Of a stretch of 64,000 nucleotides of DNA, positions 51,744-61,405 are shown in pieces. Source of the stretch: Palsa-504 sp963742795 (GTDB taxonomy: Bacteria > Actinomycetota > Actinomycetes > Streptosporangiales > Streptosporangiaceae); NCBI GenBank assembly GCA_963742795.1, contig CAVUNL010000026.1, positions 434,001 through 498,000 on the forward strand, written 5' to 3'. The notes below the pieces were generated by a model that saw nothing but the letters and a program-made list of their open reading frames with translations, had not been told where the DNA came from and made no database searches. Both the position numbers and the translations under genes were made by a program. Position 1 is the first letter of the stretch; each line of letters opens with the position of its first letter.

Positions 51744-53015
51744 TCAGGGTGCTGCTGCCTCCTCAACCGACTCGGGCTGGCCGGCCGGGTTGTGGCCGGC
51801 CGGGCGGCCGGAGAGGTGACCAGCCAGGATCTGCACGGCCTGCGCGGTCCAGGCGGAGGGGCGGGGGCGGGCGCCGTCCACCAGGCCGTTCCAGTAAATC
51901 GACCAGGTGCCCGCGACCACGCGCCGCAGGACCGGGGCGGTGAGCAGGCGCGTGACCGCCGACGTGGTCCTCGGTCTGCGCAACATAACAGTCTGCAGTG
52001 CCGACGCGCCGGCCATGTACCGCCCGAACGCCGCCTCGGCCGCCTCGGCGTATGCGGCGCCCGCCCGGGCCGGGTCGGCGAGCACCGCTTCGGCGGCCAG
52101 CCTGGCGCTGACCATAGCCGGTCCGATGCCCTCGCCCTGCAGGGGGTTGATCAATCCGGCGGCATCTCCGGCCAGCAGTACGTTACCGGCGGCAGGCGGG
52201 GTACCGGTGCCGCCCATGCGCAGCCATCCGCCCATGACCGACCCCGGCTGCGCGTCCCGGCCCAGGTCGCCATGCCGGCCGAGCATCGCGACCAGCCGGG
52301 CCAGGTCGCCGCGCAGCGGCGCCTGCCTGCGGCTGTTTCCCAGGCCGACCCCTATGCCGACGTTCGCCTGACCGTTCTCGCCGGGAAACAGCCAGCCGTA
52401 TCCCGGGTAGATACGCCACGGGCTAGCGTCGAGCAAGACCAGCAGCGGCAGCGGAACCTCCGCCGGCACATACGCGCGGATCGCGAACCCCCACAGCGCC
52501 GTCTGCGGGTCGAGCATCCCGGCCAGCCGGGCGACCGGGCTCAGCGCCCCGTCCGCGGCGATGATCACCTCCCCGGCCAGGCGCTGCCCGTCGCTGGAGA
52601 TGACGGCGTCCACCCTGCCGTCCCCGCCCGCTTCGACCGCGGTGATCCGAGCTCGTACCGGGACCGCGCCGGCCTCCAGGGCGGCTTCGCGTAGCGAGTG
52701 ATCCAACGCGAGCCGCGGCACGATGATCCCGTGACCGGGGTAGGTGCGCCCGGTGAAGGCAGGCAGCCTGCTCCGCCGACCGGAAGGGCCGACCGCGAGC
52801 AGGTCAGAGCCCTGGCCGGCGTCGGGGACACGCAGCCCGAGATCCGCCAGAACCTGCACGCCGCGGGGCCCCACCAGGTCCCCGCACGCCTTATCGCGCG
52901 GGAAAGCCGCCTTGTCCGCCAGCGCCACCCGCGCACCGGACCGGGCCAGCACCAGCGCGGCGATGCTGCCGGCCGGCCCGGCGCCGACCACCACCACATC
53001 GAACCGGCGGCTCAC
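51744..53015 (-). CDS. Geranylgeranyl-reductase-family FAD oxidoreductase
   Basis: 423 residues from GTG at 53015 (VSRRFDVVVVGAGPAGSIA). It has the GxGxxG motif, KACGDLVGPRG (the PCxGG-type active-site loop of the family) and GDAAGLINPLQGEGIGPAM. Such enzymes saturate isoprenoid chains, for example of menaquinone or polyprenyl lipids. The open frame to 53117 adds unconserved residues. It sits beside a membrane GT-C-like gene and a methyltransferase, which may mark a lipid/glycolipid locus. Confidence 0.85.
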   Translation of the reverse strand: MSRRFDVVVVGAGPAGSIAALVLARSGARVALADKAAFPRDKACGDLVGPRGVQVLADLGLRVPDAGQGSDLLAVGPSGRRSRLPAFTGRTYPGHGIIVPRLALDHSLREAALEAGAVPVRARITAVEAGGDGRVDAVISSDGQRLAGEVIIAADGALSPVARLAGMLDPQTALWGFAIRAYVPAEVPLPLLVLLDASPWRIYPGYGWLFPGENGQANVGIGVGLGNSRRQAPLRGDLARLVAMLGRHGDLGRDAQPGSVMGGWLRMGGTGTPPAAGNVLLAGDAAGLINPLQGEGIGPAMVSARLAAEAVLADPARAGAAYAEAAEAAFGRYMAGASALQTVMLRRPRTTSAVTRLLTAPVLRRVVAGTWSIYWNGLVDGARPRPSAWTAQAVQILAGHLSGRPAGHNPAGQPESVEEAAAP

Positions 53016-53448
53016 CTGGCCAGTACCAGCGGCCGGGGCCAGTACCGGACGTAAGCGTCCAGCGCCTCCATTGCAGCACCCTCTCTGCCCCACGATGACA
53101 CAGAGCCCCACCTTCACCGTTGTCGTGGCTGGGTTGATCTACCTCTAGCCCGAAGAGTAGCGGCGCACAAGCTTCCCTGGCCTGCGGGCCGGTCGTTACA
53201 GAAAATAGTCAGGTTCACTACAGTAAACATGCGGGTTACCTACAAGTAGATTTCAGGCGAAGACCAGGTTCGTCGCCCATTATCGGACTGGCTCCCTCCG
53301 GTGCCATGCCTTCTGGGCCGCATCGGGAATGCGCCCGAGAGCGCCCCGCCGGATCCCCTAACCCCCCGTATCCGGCGGGGTGCCTCGCCAAGCCGCTGCG
53401 GGGCAGGGCAGCAGGCCGAGGCACCCGACCCGGAGAAACGAGCACGTC
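53016..53448. promoter_or_regulatory. Upstream region of the 139-aa gene
   Basis: About 430 bases without a gene, and lower in GC around 53,200-53,240 (GGTTCACTACAGTAAACA). This part looks like promoter DNA for plus- and/or minus-strand transcription. It contains the hairpin at 53344-53380. Confidence 0.4.
53344..53380. terminator. Strong hairpin, terminator or leader structure
   Basis: CCCCGCCGGAT at 53344-53354 pairs with ATCCGGCGGGG at 53370-53380 (11 perfect bp) across a 15-base loop. There is no T-tract after it. It lies 68 bases before the start of the gene at 53,449, so it could be an attenuator or a leader structure. Confidence 0.5.
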
Positions 53449-53868
53449 ATGACGAACGCCGAGCTGCTGGCCCTCATCGAGCGCAGCGGCCACAAGCTCA
53501 CCTATGAGCATTTCCGGACCTGGGTCGTGGCGCAGTCGGTCCGTAACGCGCTGCAGACGTTCCACGGCGGCTGTGCGTTCGACCCGGACAACCCGGGCAG
53601 CGGGGAAGGATTCATCAGCGATTGGCAGATGCGCGCGCTGAACATCACCATCCGCCGTGCCGTGCATGAGGCGCTGCGCCAGGCGGACAAAGCCCGCAAC
53701 GTCGCGGCGCAGCCGCACCGCCGGATGCTGTACCCCGCAGAGCAGGAAGCGCTGGACTTCTGTGAGTTCCAGCTCGGGACGATTCGCGACTACATGGAGC
53801 CGCCCGGCTCGCCCGAACTGGAGGAGGCCTACCAGCGTTACGTCACCGAGCCGGACGTCAACCGGTGA
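53449..53868 (+). CDS. Small hypothetical protein
   Basis: 139 residues (MTNAELLALIERSGHKLTYE). Acidic and mostly helical, with a conserved-looking Cys pair (GGCAFDPD, LDFCEFQLG). It is neither secreted nor membranous. A strong hairpin sits in the leader. GGAG is ~12 bases upstream of the ATG. No family recognised. Confidence 0.55.
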   Translation: MTNAELLALIERSGHKLTYEHFRTWVVAQSVRNALQTFHGGCAFDPDNPGSGEGFISDWQMRALNITIRRAVHEALRQADKARNVAAQPHRRMLYPAEQEALDFCEFQLGTIRDYMEPPGSPELEEAYQRYVTEPDVNR

Positions 53869-53931
53869 GCCGATCCGCGAGCACATGGCGCGTCGTCGCG
53901 ACGTGACAGCGTGGCTGGTCAGTTGCCCGGG

Positions 53932-55995
53932 TCACCGGAGCATGGCCAGGAACCGCTTGGGAAGCGGCGGGATGATGCGGCCACCTGCGGGCTGCCCGAC
54001 GGTGGCGCGTGTCGGCGGGATGATGGCCGCCTGCAGGCGGCGGACGACGTCAAGGTGATCGCTGGTCCAGATCATCCGGACCGCGGTGGCGCTGGCCCTG
54101 TCGTCGTCACCCAGCAGGTCGCGGCGTACGGCCCGGAAAAGGCGGCCGTCGGCGGCCTGGTCGTCAGCGAGCGGCTGGGGTAGCTCACCGCCGGCGATCA
54201 TGGTGGTCGCGAGACCGTCGTACCAGCCCGTGACGCGTTCAGCGGTGCCCAGGATCTCATGGCGTGGGGCGGCTACGTCGGCGCCCGCTTGGCCGTCGTC
54301 GCCTCGCCAGAGGTCCAGTACCGCGTCGGCCTCCAGACGCAGTCCGGCGACTCCGGTGACCAGCCCGGACATATCGGCAAGCGGGAACCGTTTCGGGCCG
54401 CGTTCGGCCAGGTACGTGCGGAACGCGTCATCGAGCCGGCGCGATGCCGCAGCGGCCCGGGCCGCGTCGCCGGCACAGCGGCGGGGGGTGCGGGCGTGCT
54501 CGGGTCGCCGTGTGAGGTCCCGGATCGCACCGTGCTGGCGAGGTAGCTGGCGCCGTCGGCGTATGCCTGCGCCAGCGCCCGGCGCAGCGCGGCCGCCGCG
54601 CCCCGCGGCCAGAACAGGACACCCACGACCATGCTCACGCCGGCCCCGATGGCAACGTCTTCGATCCGCACCAGGCCGACGCGCCATCCGGTCGGCTGGA
54701 TGATGTTGAACAAGATCACCAGTGTGAGGGTGAACGCCGCCTGCCCTCCAGCGAACGAGATGACCGCTGGGGCGACCCCCGCGAGAAAGACCGCCAGCGG
54801 AAGCAGGAACCATAGCAGTGTGGTGTTCGTCCCGATCCCCGCGAGCAGGGCCGCGCCGGCGATGAAACCCGCTACCGTGCCGAGCATGGCGCGAATGGCG
54901 TCCTGCCCGGTGTTCAGCGCATTGGAGCGCAGCACCGACAGCGCGCCGAGAACCACCCAGAACGAGTGCTGGACCCCGGTCAGTCTCGCGGCGAGCACCG
55001 CCAGCCCCAGCCCGGCGGCACCACGCAAGCTGTTGTGCAACCAGACCGAGTGCGGCTCGAGGTAGGACGTGATCCGTTCCCGTGCCGCGGACAGCGTCCC
55101 CGGCACACCTTCGGGCTGGCGGCCAAGCCACCGATCCCGCCAGCTCCGTCGCTCGGCGGCCGCGGTCAGCTCGACGGTGCGCGCGATAAGCGAGACCGCG
55201 TGGCTCAGCTCCTCCGCACGGAAGGCGGGGTCAAGCGAGGTAATGACCTCGCTGACCGGCTCCCCGCCCGCGGCCGGGTCGCTCGCCGGCCGCAGGGACC
55301 GGGCCCGGAAAGGCCGGCCGTCACGCCCTCCTGCATTTTCGCGTGCGCAGCAGCCAGTTCGGTCAGCGCGGCGTCGAGCTCATCGCTGCTCCCGCCCGTG
55401 GAGTCCAGGAGATCCGCGGCACGGTCGAGAACCGTGGCCGCGGCCTCCTTGACCCTCAGCGCTGCGCGGTTGACGCCGTCGCGGTGGAGCCCAGGCTGAA
55501 TGACAATGCTGTTCAGCCAGATCAGCTCGTCTACCAGGCGTACCGTCGTCCTGGCGGTAGTGCTCAACCCGGTTGGGCGGTAGGGCATCGCCAGGAAGGC
55601 GCTGCGTAGCGCCTCGACGGCCTGGTCCGCCTGGGCAGCCGCGTGATCGCGATCCACCGCGAATTGTTCGTCCATGCCGCTGAGCAGGTACTCGATCCCC
55701 GCTGCGAGGCCAGCGTGGCCAGGCAGACGAACACCCCGCCGGTCACGGCGAGCGCTGCCTGCGCCTGGAGCCGTTCCGCCATGGGGCCGCCGAAGTCGAC
55801 CAGGAGCAGCATCGCGAAAGACCCGAACGCCGCGTACGTAGCCAACTGCGGGTTGCCAATGACCTTGTCGCCCAACGCGAACAGGGCCGGCATGATAATC
55901 GCTGCTCGGGTGGCACGGCGCAGGGCGGCGAAACCGCGGTCGCGCTGGCCCAGCCACCGCAGGGGGTGCAAGTGCGCCAGCCGCATCTCCGGCAT
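53932..55995 (-). pseudogene. FUSC-family membrane protein, three frameshifts
   Basis: Read across frames, one ~690-residue protein: MPEMRLAHLHPLRWLGQRDR and AIIMPALFALGDKVI (frame 1, 55,995 to ~55,707); IEYLLSGMDEQFAV... KMQEGVTAGLSG (frame 2, to ~55,300); SEVITSLDPAFRAEEL and LHNSLRGAAGLGLAVLAARLTG (frame 3, to ~54,480); SRRLDDAFRTYLAERGPKRF (frame 4, to 53,932). The composition and membrane segments match FUSC (fusaric-acid-resistance/aromatic-efflux) proteins of 650-750 residues. Each shift needs one base gained or lost in GC-rich runs. Confidence 0.75.
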
Positions 55996-56426
55996 GTGCG
56001 AGAGTCCGCCCTCACATCTAGGCACTACTATCCTTGGCCACCAGCCCCCCCATAGCAACAGCGGGGGGCCGCGGGGGAGAGGAACCCGACCCGGCCCGGG
56101 CGCCTCGCCGGGTGCACTCATCCGCGGCGCCGTCAGCCAAGCGATCGGACCAGGTATTCCCAGACCGCCCGGACCGGGCCCAGCTCGGCCGCCACCGCCT
56201 GGCCGAGCTTCCGGGTCAGGATCAGGTCGGCCGTCCGCGTGAACCGGGGCACCTCGGGCGGGACAAAGTAGTGGTCGGGCCCGGGGCCCCTGGCGGGCCC
56301 GGGGCAGTTCCTTCCACCCTCATACCCACCGCACGCTTCGCTAGAGACAAGGTGACCGGCTCGTCCGCGAGCTAGCTGCATGCGCCGCAGCGATCGAGAA
56401 GACATCGCCTCGATTACGATGCGGTT
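55996..56426. other. Intergenic region with a possible short minus-strand ORF
   Basis: About 430 bases. The only candidate is a 90-residue minus-strand frame (56,133-56,405) ending YFVPPEVPRFTRTADLILTRKLGQAV..., whose last ~45 residues look constrained, perhaps the 3' end of a lost gene. The remainder shows nothing I can identify. This stretch would include the promoter of the enoyl-CoA hydratase gene. Confidence 0.35.
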
Positions 56427-57212
56427 ATGCTGGCGACGAGGAAGACGTTCGGTGACGTGAGCGTCTGGCCGAGCGGCGACCTCGTGGCGACAGTGGAGAT
56501 CGGGCGCCCGCCGGACAACTTCTTCGATGTCGACCTCATCACGTCACTCGCGGACGCCTGCGCGTGGCTGGACGGGCAGCCGGAGTTCCGCGCGGCGGTG
56601 CTGTGCTCGGACGGCAAGCATTTCTGCGCGGGCGCGGACTTCGCCGGCCGCTCCGGACGGCCCGGGATGGGCGGCGCGAAGGAGCTCTACGCCGCGGCGG
56701 CCCGGCTGTTCGAGGCGCGTACGCCGGTGGTCGCCGCCGTGCAGGGCGCGGCGGTCGGCGGCGGGCTCGGGCTGGCCTGCGCCGCCGACTTCCGGGTCGC
56801 CAGCCCGCGGGCCAGGTTCTGCGCGAATTTCGCCCGGCTCGGTCTGCACCATGGCTTCGCGCTGACGGTCACGCTGCCAGCGATCATCGGCGAGCAGCGC
56901 GCGCTGGACCTGCTGTGCACCGGCCGCCGGGTCGGCGGCGAGGAGGCCGCCCGGATCGGGCTGGCCGACCGGCTGGCCGAACCCGAAGGCCTGCGGGCAG
57001 CCGCGCAGGAGCTGGCCGCCGAGCTCGCCGCCGGCGCCCCGCTCGCGGTGCGGTCGATCCGGGAGACGATGCGCGGGACGCTGGCCGGCCGGGCCCGGGC
57101 GGCGATGGACCGGGAACTGGCGGAGCAGGACCGGCTGCGCCAGACGGCGGACTTCGCCGAGGGCATCCGCGCGTCCGCGCAACGGCGGCCACCCCGATTC
57201 GAGGCCCGGTGA
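56427..57212 (+). CDS. Enoyl-CoA hydratase/isomerase family protein
   Basis: 261 residues. Oxyanion-hole pairs CSDGKHFCAGADFAG and AAVGGGLGLACAADFRVAS fit the crotonase fold, followed by FARLGLHHGFALTVTLPAIIG. Hydrates or isomerises a CoA-thioester double bond. First gene of a plus-strand cluster of CoA genes; its stop overlaps the start of an acyl-CoA dehydrogenase (GTGA). Confidence 0.9.
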   Translation: MLATRKTFGDVSVWPSGDLVATVEIGRPPDNFFDVDLITSLADACAWLDGQPEFRAAVLCSDGKHFCAGADFAGRSGRPGMGGAKELYAAAARLFEARTPVVAAVQGAAVGGGLGLACAADFRVASPRARFCANFARLGLHHGFALTVTLPAIIGEQRALDLLCTGRRVGGEEAARIGLADRLAEPEGLRAAAQELAAELAAGAPLAVRSIRETMRGTLAGRARAAMDRELAEQDRLRQTADFAEGIRASAQRRPPRFEAR

Positions 57213-58652
57213 CCGCGGCCATTCCGGATACGGCCGGCGTGCTCGCCGAGCTGCGGCGGTGGATCGAGGCCAGCTGGGATCCGGAGCTCAGCCTGGTGCA
57301 CTGGCGGGAGCTGCTGGCCGACGCGGGGTGGGCGTGCCCGGCCTGGCCGAACGACTGGTGCGGTGCGGTCGCTGCCAGCCGGCGTGGCCGCGCTGGTGAC
57401 AGAGGAACTGGCCGGCGCGGGAGTGCCCGGTCCGGCCGAAGGGGTCGGGGTGGGGCTGGCCGGGCCGGTGCTCATCGAGCACGGCACCGATGCGCTCCGG
57501 GAACGGTTCGTCAGGCGTACCGTCACCGGCGAGATCACCTGGTGCCAGTTGTTCAGCGAACCAGGTGCGGGCTCGGACCTGGCCGGGCTGACCACGCGGG
57601 CCGAGGCGGTCGCTGACGGGTGGCTGGTGACGGGGCAGAAGGTGTGGTCGACCGGAGCGGCGACCGCGGACTTCGGGCTGCTGCTGGCCCGCACCGATGC
57701 CAGCGTGCCCAAGCACTGCGGCATCACCTGCTTTGTGCTGCCGATGCGCCAGCCGGGTGTCGAGGCGCGCCCGCTGCGGCAGATGAACGGGCACGCCTCG
57801 TTCAACGAGGTGTTCCTGGATCAGGCCAAGGTCCCGGCCGTCAACCTGATCGGCGAGGAGGGCGGCGGCTGGACGGTCGCGCTGTCGATCCTCGCGCACG
57901 AGCGCCGTCTGGCCGCATCCCGGCCCGGCCCGGTGCCGGCCGGGGCGACCGGGCGGGCCTGGCGGGAGGCGATCGCGGAGCGGACCGCGGCCAGCGAGCC
58001 GCACAAGTGGTACCCGCAGCGAGCCGGCCGACCGGATCTGGTCACCGGCCAGGCGATCGCGCACGGCCTGGCCGGCGACCCGCTGGTGCGCCAGGAGATC
58101 GCCCGGCTGGTGGAGCTGGCCTGGTCGGCGCGGTGGACGGCCGAGCGTGCCGCCGCCGCGCGGGCGGCCGGCCGACCGCCCGGGCCGGAAGGCTCGCTGG
58201 GCAAGCTGGCCAGCAGCGTCATCGCCCGGCAGGCGGCGCGGGTCCACGCGCTGATCGCCGGGCCGCACGGCATGCTGGCCGGGCCCGGATCACCGCTGGA
58301 CGGGACGATCGCCGAGATTTTCCTCTCCGTGCCGGGCATCTCCATCGCCGGCGGCACCGACCAGATCCAGCGGACGATCATCGGCGAACGGATCCTCGGC
58401 CTTCCCAGGGAGCCCGACCCCAGCCGGAATCTGCCCTTCCGCGAGGTGCCTGGTGAATTATCTGGACCGAGACGGCGTCCGCATCAAATACCAGACCTTC
58501 GGGCCACCGGACGGCGTCACACCGCTTCTGCTCACCCACGGCTTCTCCGCATCGTCGGCGATGTGGCAGCCGAACATCGCGGCGCTCGCCGCCGCGCGGC
58601 CGGTCATCACCTGGGACCTGCGCGGCCACGGCGGCAGCGACGCACCGGATGA
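57209..58652 (+). pseudogene. Acyl-CoA dehydrogenase, frameshifted
   Basis: The N-terminal piece (GTG 57209 to ~57,360) reads TAGVLAELRRWIEASWDP... ADAGWACPAWPNDWCG. One base off, the main frame continues SLPAGVAALVTEELAGAGVP, WCQLFSEPGAGSDLAGL (FAD-binding), KVWSTGAATADFGLLLARTD and GGTDQIQRTIIGERILGL, all acyl-CoA dehydrogenase signatures. The frame lacks a stop at the expected end (FREVPG) and runs to 58,652, about 200 bases into the next gene. Either a second indel is present near 58,450 or the start of the hydrolase is misplaced. Confidence 0.75.
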
Positions 58653-59175
58653 CCTGGCGCGCTACTCAGCCGAAGCCTGCGTGGCGGACATGGCCGCGCT
58701 GCTCGACGCGTGCGGGATCGCGCGCGTGGTGGCCGGCGGGCTGTCCCTCGGCGGGTTCCTGTCGCTGGAGTTCCGCCTGGCCTACCCGGACCGCGTCGCC
58801 GGGCTGGTCCTGTGTGACACCGGCCCGGGCTACCGTCGCGACGAAGCGCGGCAGCAGTGGAACGACCGGGCCATCGCACTCGCCGAGCGCCTGGAGCGCG
58901 ACTCGGCTCGCGGGCTGGCGCTCGCCGCCCGCGGCATGCTCACCCAGCGCGACGCGCGCGTGATCGACGCGCTGTCAGCGATGACGATCCCGGCGCTAGT
59001 GCTGGTCGGCGCCCGGGACAAGGATTACCTCGGCGCGGCCGAGTACATGGCGGCGAGACTTCCCCGGGCTACGTACGCGGCGATCCCGGATGCCGGCCAC
59101 GTATGCAACGTCGACCAGCCAGACCTGTTCAGCCAGCAGGTACTCGCCTTCCTGGACCAGCCCGATCTCCGGTAA
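58453..59175 (+). CDS. Alpha/beta hydrolase
   Basis: 240 residues. Nucleophile elbow GGLSLGGFLSL (Ser), oxyanion block LLLTHGFSASSAMW, Asp region VLVGARDKDYLGAAEYM and His in DAGHVCNVDQPD. Serves as an esterase, lactonase or thioesterase; in this cluster a CoA-thioester or ring-opening lactone step is plausible. GTG start at 58453. The acyl-CoA dehydrogenase frame overlaps it. Confidence 0.88.
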   Translation: MNYLDRDGVRIKYQTFGPPDGVTPLLLTHGFSASSAMWQPNIAALAAARPVITWDLRGHGGSDAPDDLARYSAEACVADMAALLDACGIARVVAGGLSLGGFLSLEFRLAYPDRVAGLVLCDTGPGYRRDEARQQWNDRAIALAERLERDSARGLALAARGMLTQRDARVIDALSAMTIPALVLVGARDKDYLGAAEYMAARLPRATYAAIPDAGHVCNVDQPDLFSQQVLAFLDQPDLR

Positions 59176-59185
59176 GCACACCAGG

Positions 59186-60319
59186 ATGCATATGACACTT
59201 TTCGTATTTGCCGATGAGCAGCAGGACCTGCGGGCCATGGTACGGCGGTTCGTGGCGGAGAAATCGCCGGTCAGCGAGGTACGGCGGCTGATGGCGACCG
59301 ACGCCGGGTACGACCCGGCGGTCTGGGCGCAGCTCGGGCAGCTCGGGCTCGCCGGGCTCACCATCCCGGAGAAGTACGGCGGCGCGGGGTGCGGGCCGGT
59401 GGAGCAGGTGATCGTGTGCGAGGAGATGGGGGCGGCGCTGCTGTGCGCGCCGTATCTGGCCAGCGCCGTGCTCGCCACCTGGGCGCTGCTGGCCAGCGGC
59501 GACGCGGTCGCGCAAGCGGATCTGCTGCCTCCGATAGCGTCCGGCGAGACGATCGCTACGCTCGCCGTGCCGGAAGACGATGGCTCGTGGGCGCCGGACG
59601 AGTTCAGCGTCACCGCAGGCCGGTCCGGTGACCGGTGGCTGCTGGACGGGCGCAAGTCGTTCGTGCTCGACGGCATGACCGCGGACCTGATCCTTGTCGC
59701 CGCTTCGTCCGATGACGGGCCCGCGCTGTTCGCGGTCGACGGCGAGGCGCTGGGCCTGTCCCGTCAGGCGATGCAGACGCTCGACATGACCCGCAAGCAA
59801 GCCGTGCTCACGTTCAGCGGAACCCCGGGCCGGCTGGTGGGCCGGCCCGGTGCGGCCGCGGAGATCGTGGCGCAGGCGGTTCGTGGTGGCGTGCTCGCGC
59901 TGGCCGCGGAGCAGGTCGGCGGGGCGCAGCGCTGCCTGGACATGGCGGTAGCGTACGCAAAGGTCCGGCATCAATTCGGCCGGGCGATCGGCAGCTTCCA
60001 GGCGGTCAAGCACATGTGTGCGGACATGCTGCTCGAGGTCGAGTCCGCCAGGTCCGCCGCTTACCGCGCGGCCTGGGCGGCGGCGGACGGCGCCGCCGAT
60101 CTGCCGCTGATCGCCAGCCTCGCCAAGGCCTACTGTTCGGAGGCCTACTTCCACGTCGCCGCGTCGAACATCCAGGTTCACGGAGGCATCGGCTTCACCT
60201 GGGAACATGATGCGCACCTGTACTACCGGCGGGCCAAGTCCGCCGAGGTCATGTTGGGCACACCGGCATCACACCGTGAGGTCATCGCCGGTTTGCTGCT
60301 CAAGGACGCCACGGGTTAA
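59186..60319 (+). CDS. Acyl-CoA dehydrogenase
   Basis: 377 residues from ATG 59186 (or 59192). FVFADEQQDLRAMVRRFVAEKSP, LTIPEKYGGAGCGPVEQVIVCEEMG, then the C-terminal block YAKVRHQFGRAIGSFQAVKHMCADM and NIQVHGGIGFTWEHDAHLYYRR are classic. Together with the frameshifted paralogue it may form the heteromeric dehydrogenases known from steroid side-chain degradation in actinobacteria (inference). It lies 10 bases after the hydrolase stop. Confidence 0.9.
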   Translation: MHMTLFVFADEQQDLRAMVRRFVAEKSPVSEVRRLMATDAGYDPAVWAQLGQLGLAGLTIPEKYGGAGCGPVEQVIVCEEMGAALLCAPYLASAVLATWALLASGDAVAQADLLPPIASGETIATLAVPEDDGSWAPDEFSVTAGRSGDRWLLDGRKSFVLDGMTADLILVAASSDDGPALFAVDGEALGLSRQAMQTLDMTRKQAVLTFSGTPGRLVGRPGAAAEIVAQAVRGGVLALAAEQVGGAQRCLDMAVAYAKVRHQFGRAIGSFQAVKHMCADMLLEVESARSAAYRAAWAAADGAADLPLIASLAKAYCSEAYFHVAASNIQVHGGIGFTWEHDAHLYYRRAKSAEVMLGTPASHREVIAGLLLKDATG

Positions 60320-60346
60320 CTGTGCATCCGGCTTTGCCCGGGGTGG

Positions 60347-61093
60347 TTAGGGCAGCGGCGTCATTCCGTGCTCGGGGAAGACGGCCGTCCTGGTGGCCAG
60401 GATGGCCTGGTCGAGGGGGTCTGCCGGGTCGTATCCGGATTCGAAGCTGGCGTATCCCGTCTGGGCTCCTTCGGTCATGAACTCGGGTGCAAGGCGGCCG
60501 GTGCCGCGGGCCGCGTACTCACGCCAGGCGGCCGGGATGCGCGCCCCGGGATCGATCGGATGCCCGGCGGCCTCGGCCAGCAGGTGCGCCCACGTCCTGG
60601 GGACGACCTGTAGCAGCTCGTAACCGCCTCCCCCGGTCAGCAGCCAGCGGCCGCCCGCCACCTGGTGGGCCAGCTCGTGGATCGCGGCGCCCGCGGCGCG
60701 CTGTGCGTCGATGGACAGCTCCATCGCGTGGTGCAGGCCGCCGGCGATGCTCGCGCCATGCTGCGCCGTGCCGGCCCAGACCGCCCGGGCCGCCGCCAGG
60801 GTCGCGCCCGCCACCAGCGCCGACGCGTCGTGCATGCCGGGGAACACCGGGTCATCTTCGGTGCCCAGGCCGAAGAAACCCAGCATCGGGGCGTCCGGCC
60901 GGTCCCCGCCCGCCAGCCGTACCTCCGCGATGTAGCGCGGGTCGTGCACCAGCTCAAGCTCCGCGTCAGTGGCGGGCACCGGCCTCTGGACCGACACCCC
61001 GGCCTCGGCGAACAGGCCGAAGGCCCGTGCCAGCTCGATCGTCAGCTCAACCCGGGCCGGCGTCATCGGATGGCCCTGCCTCGGACCCTCCAA
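60347..61093 (-). pseudogene. acuC: AcuC-type deacetylase with catalytic-centre deletion
   Basis: 248 residues against ~390 in the family. HPMTPARVELTIELARAFG, FFGLGTEDDPVFPGMHDASAL and GASIAGGLHHAM match AcuC (acetoin-utilisation/histone-deacetylase fold). At ~60,721 the sequence jumps straight to ELSIDAQRAAGAAIHELAHQ and WLLTGGGGYELLQVVPRTW. The ~130 residues between, which hold the zinc ligands Asp-His-Asp (VDVHHGDG region), are missing in frame. The N-terminus also looks eroded. It would fold poorly and lack metal. Confidence 0.8.
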
Positions 61094-61405
61094 GCCATGC
61101 GAACCCGGAGAGCTTAATCGCGGACCTCATCGGGATCATCTTCCCAGCCGGCCGAGCGGCCGGCCTTCACGGCACCCGGCGGGCTGGCGACTGCACAGCC
61201 TGACCGAGGTCCCGCTATCAATCTACATACGCAATTTAAAACTAGCAAAATATTTCCAGAAAAGGTATAGTCGTTATTTACCTGGGACGAGGTGGCGTTC
61301 ACTGCCCGGCCCGGATGCTCCTGCGCCTCACACGGCTCAGGCACCCGGCCGCGCGGCACCGCCCGAGCAAGAGCCATGTCCGTGTCTACTGAAGGGGCCC
61401 GATCC
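61094..61405. promoter_or_regulatory. AT-rich leader upstream of the PhaB-like gene
   Basis: About 310 bases without a gene. Bases 61,225-61,280 are strikingly AT-rich for this genome (GCAATTTAAAACTAGC, AAATATTTCC) and include a -10-like TATAGT at 61266-61271; no good -35 fits. A plausible strong promoter or a transferred segment. Confidence 0.4.
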
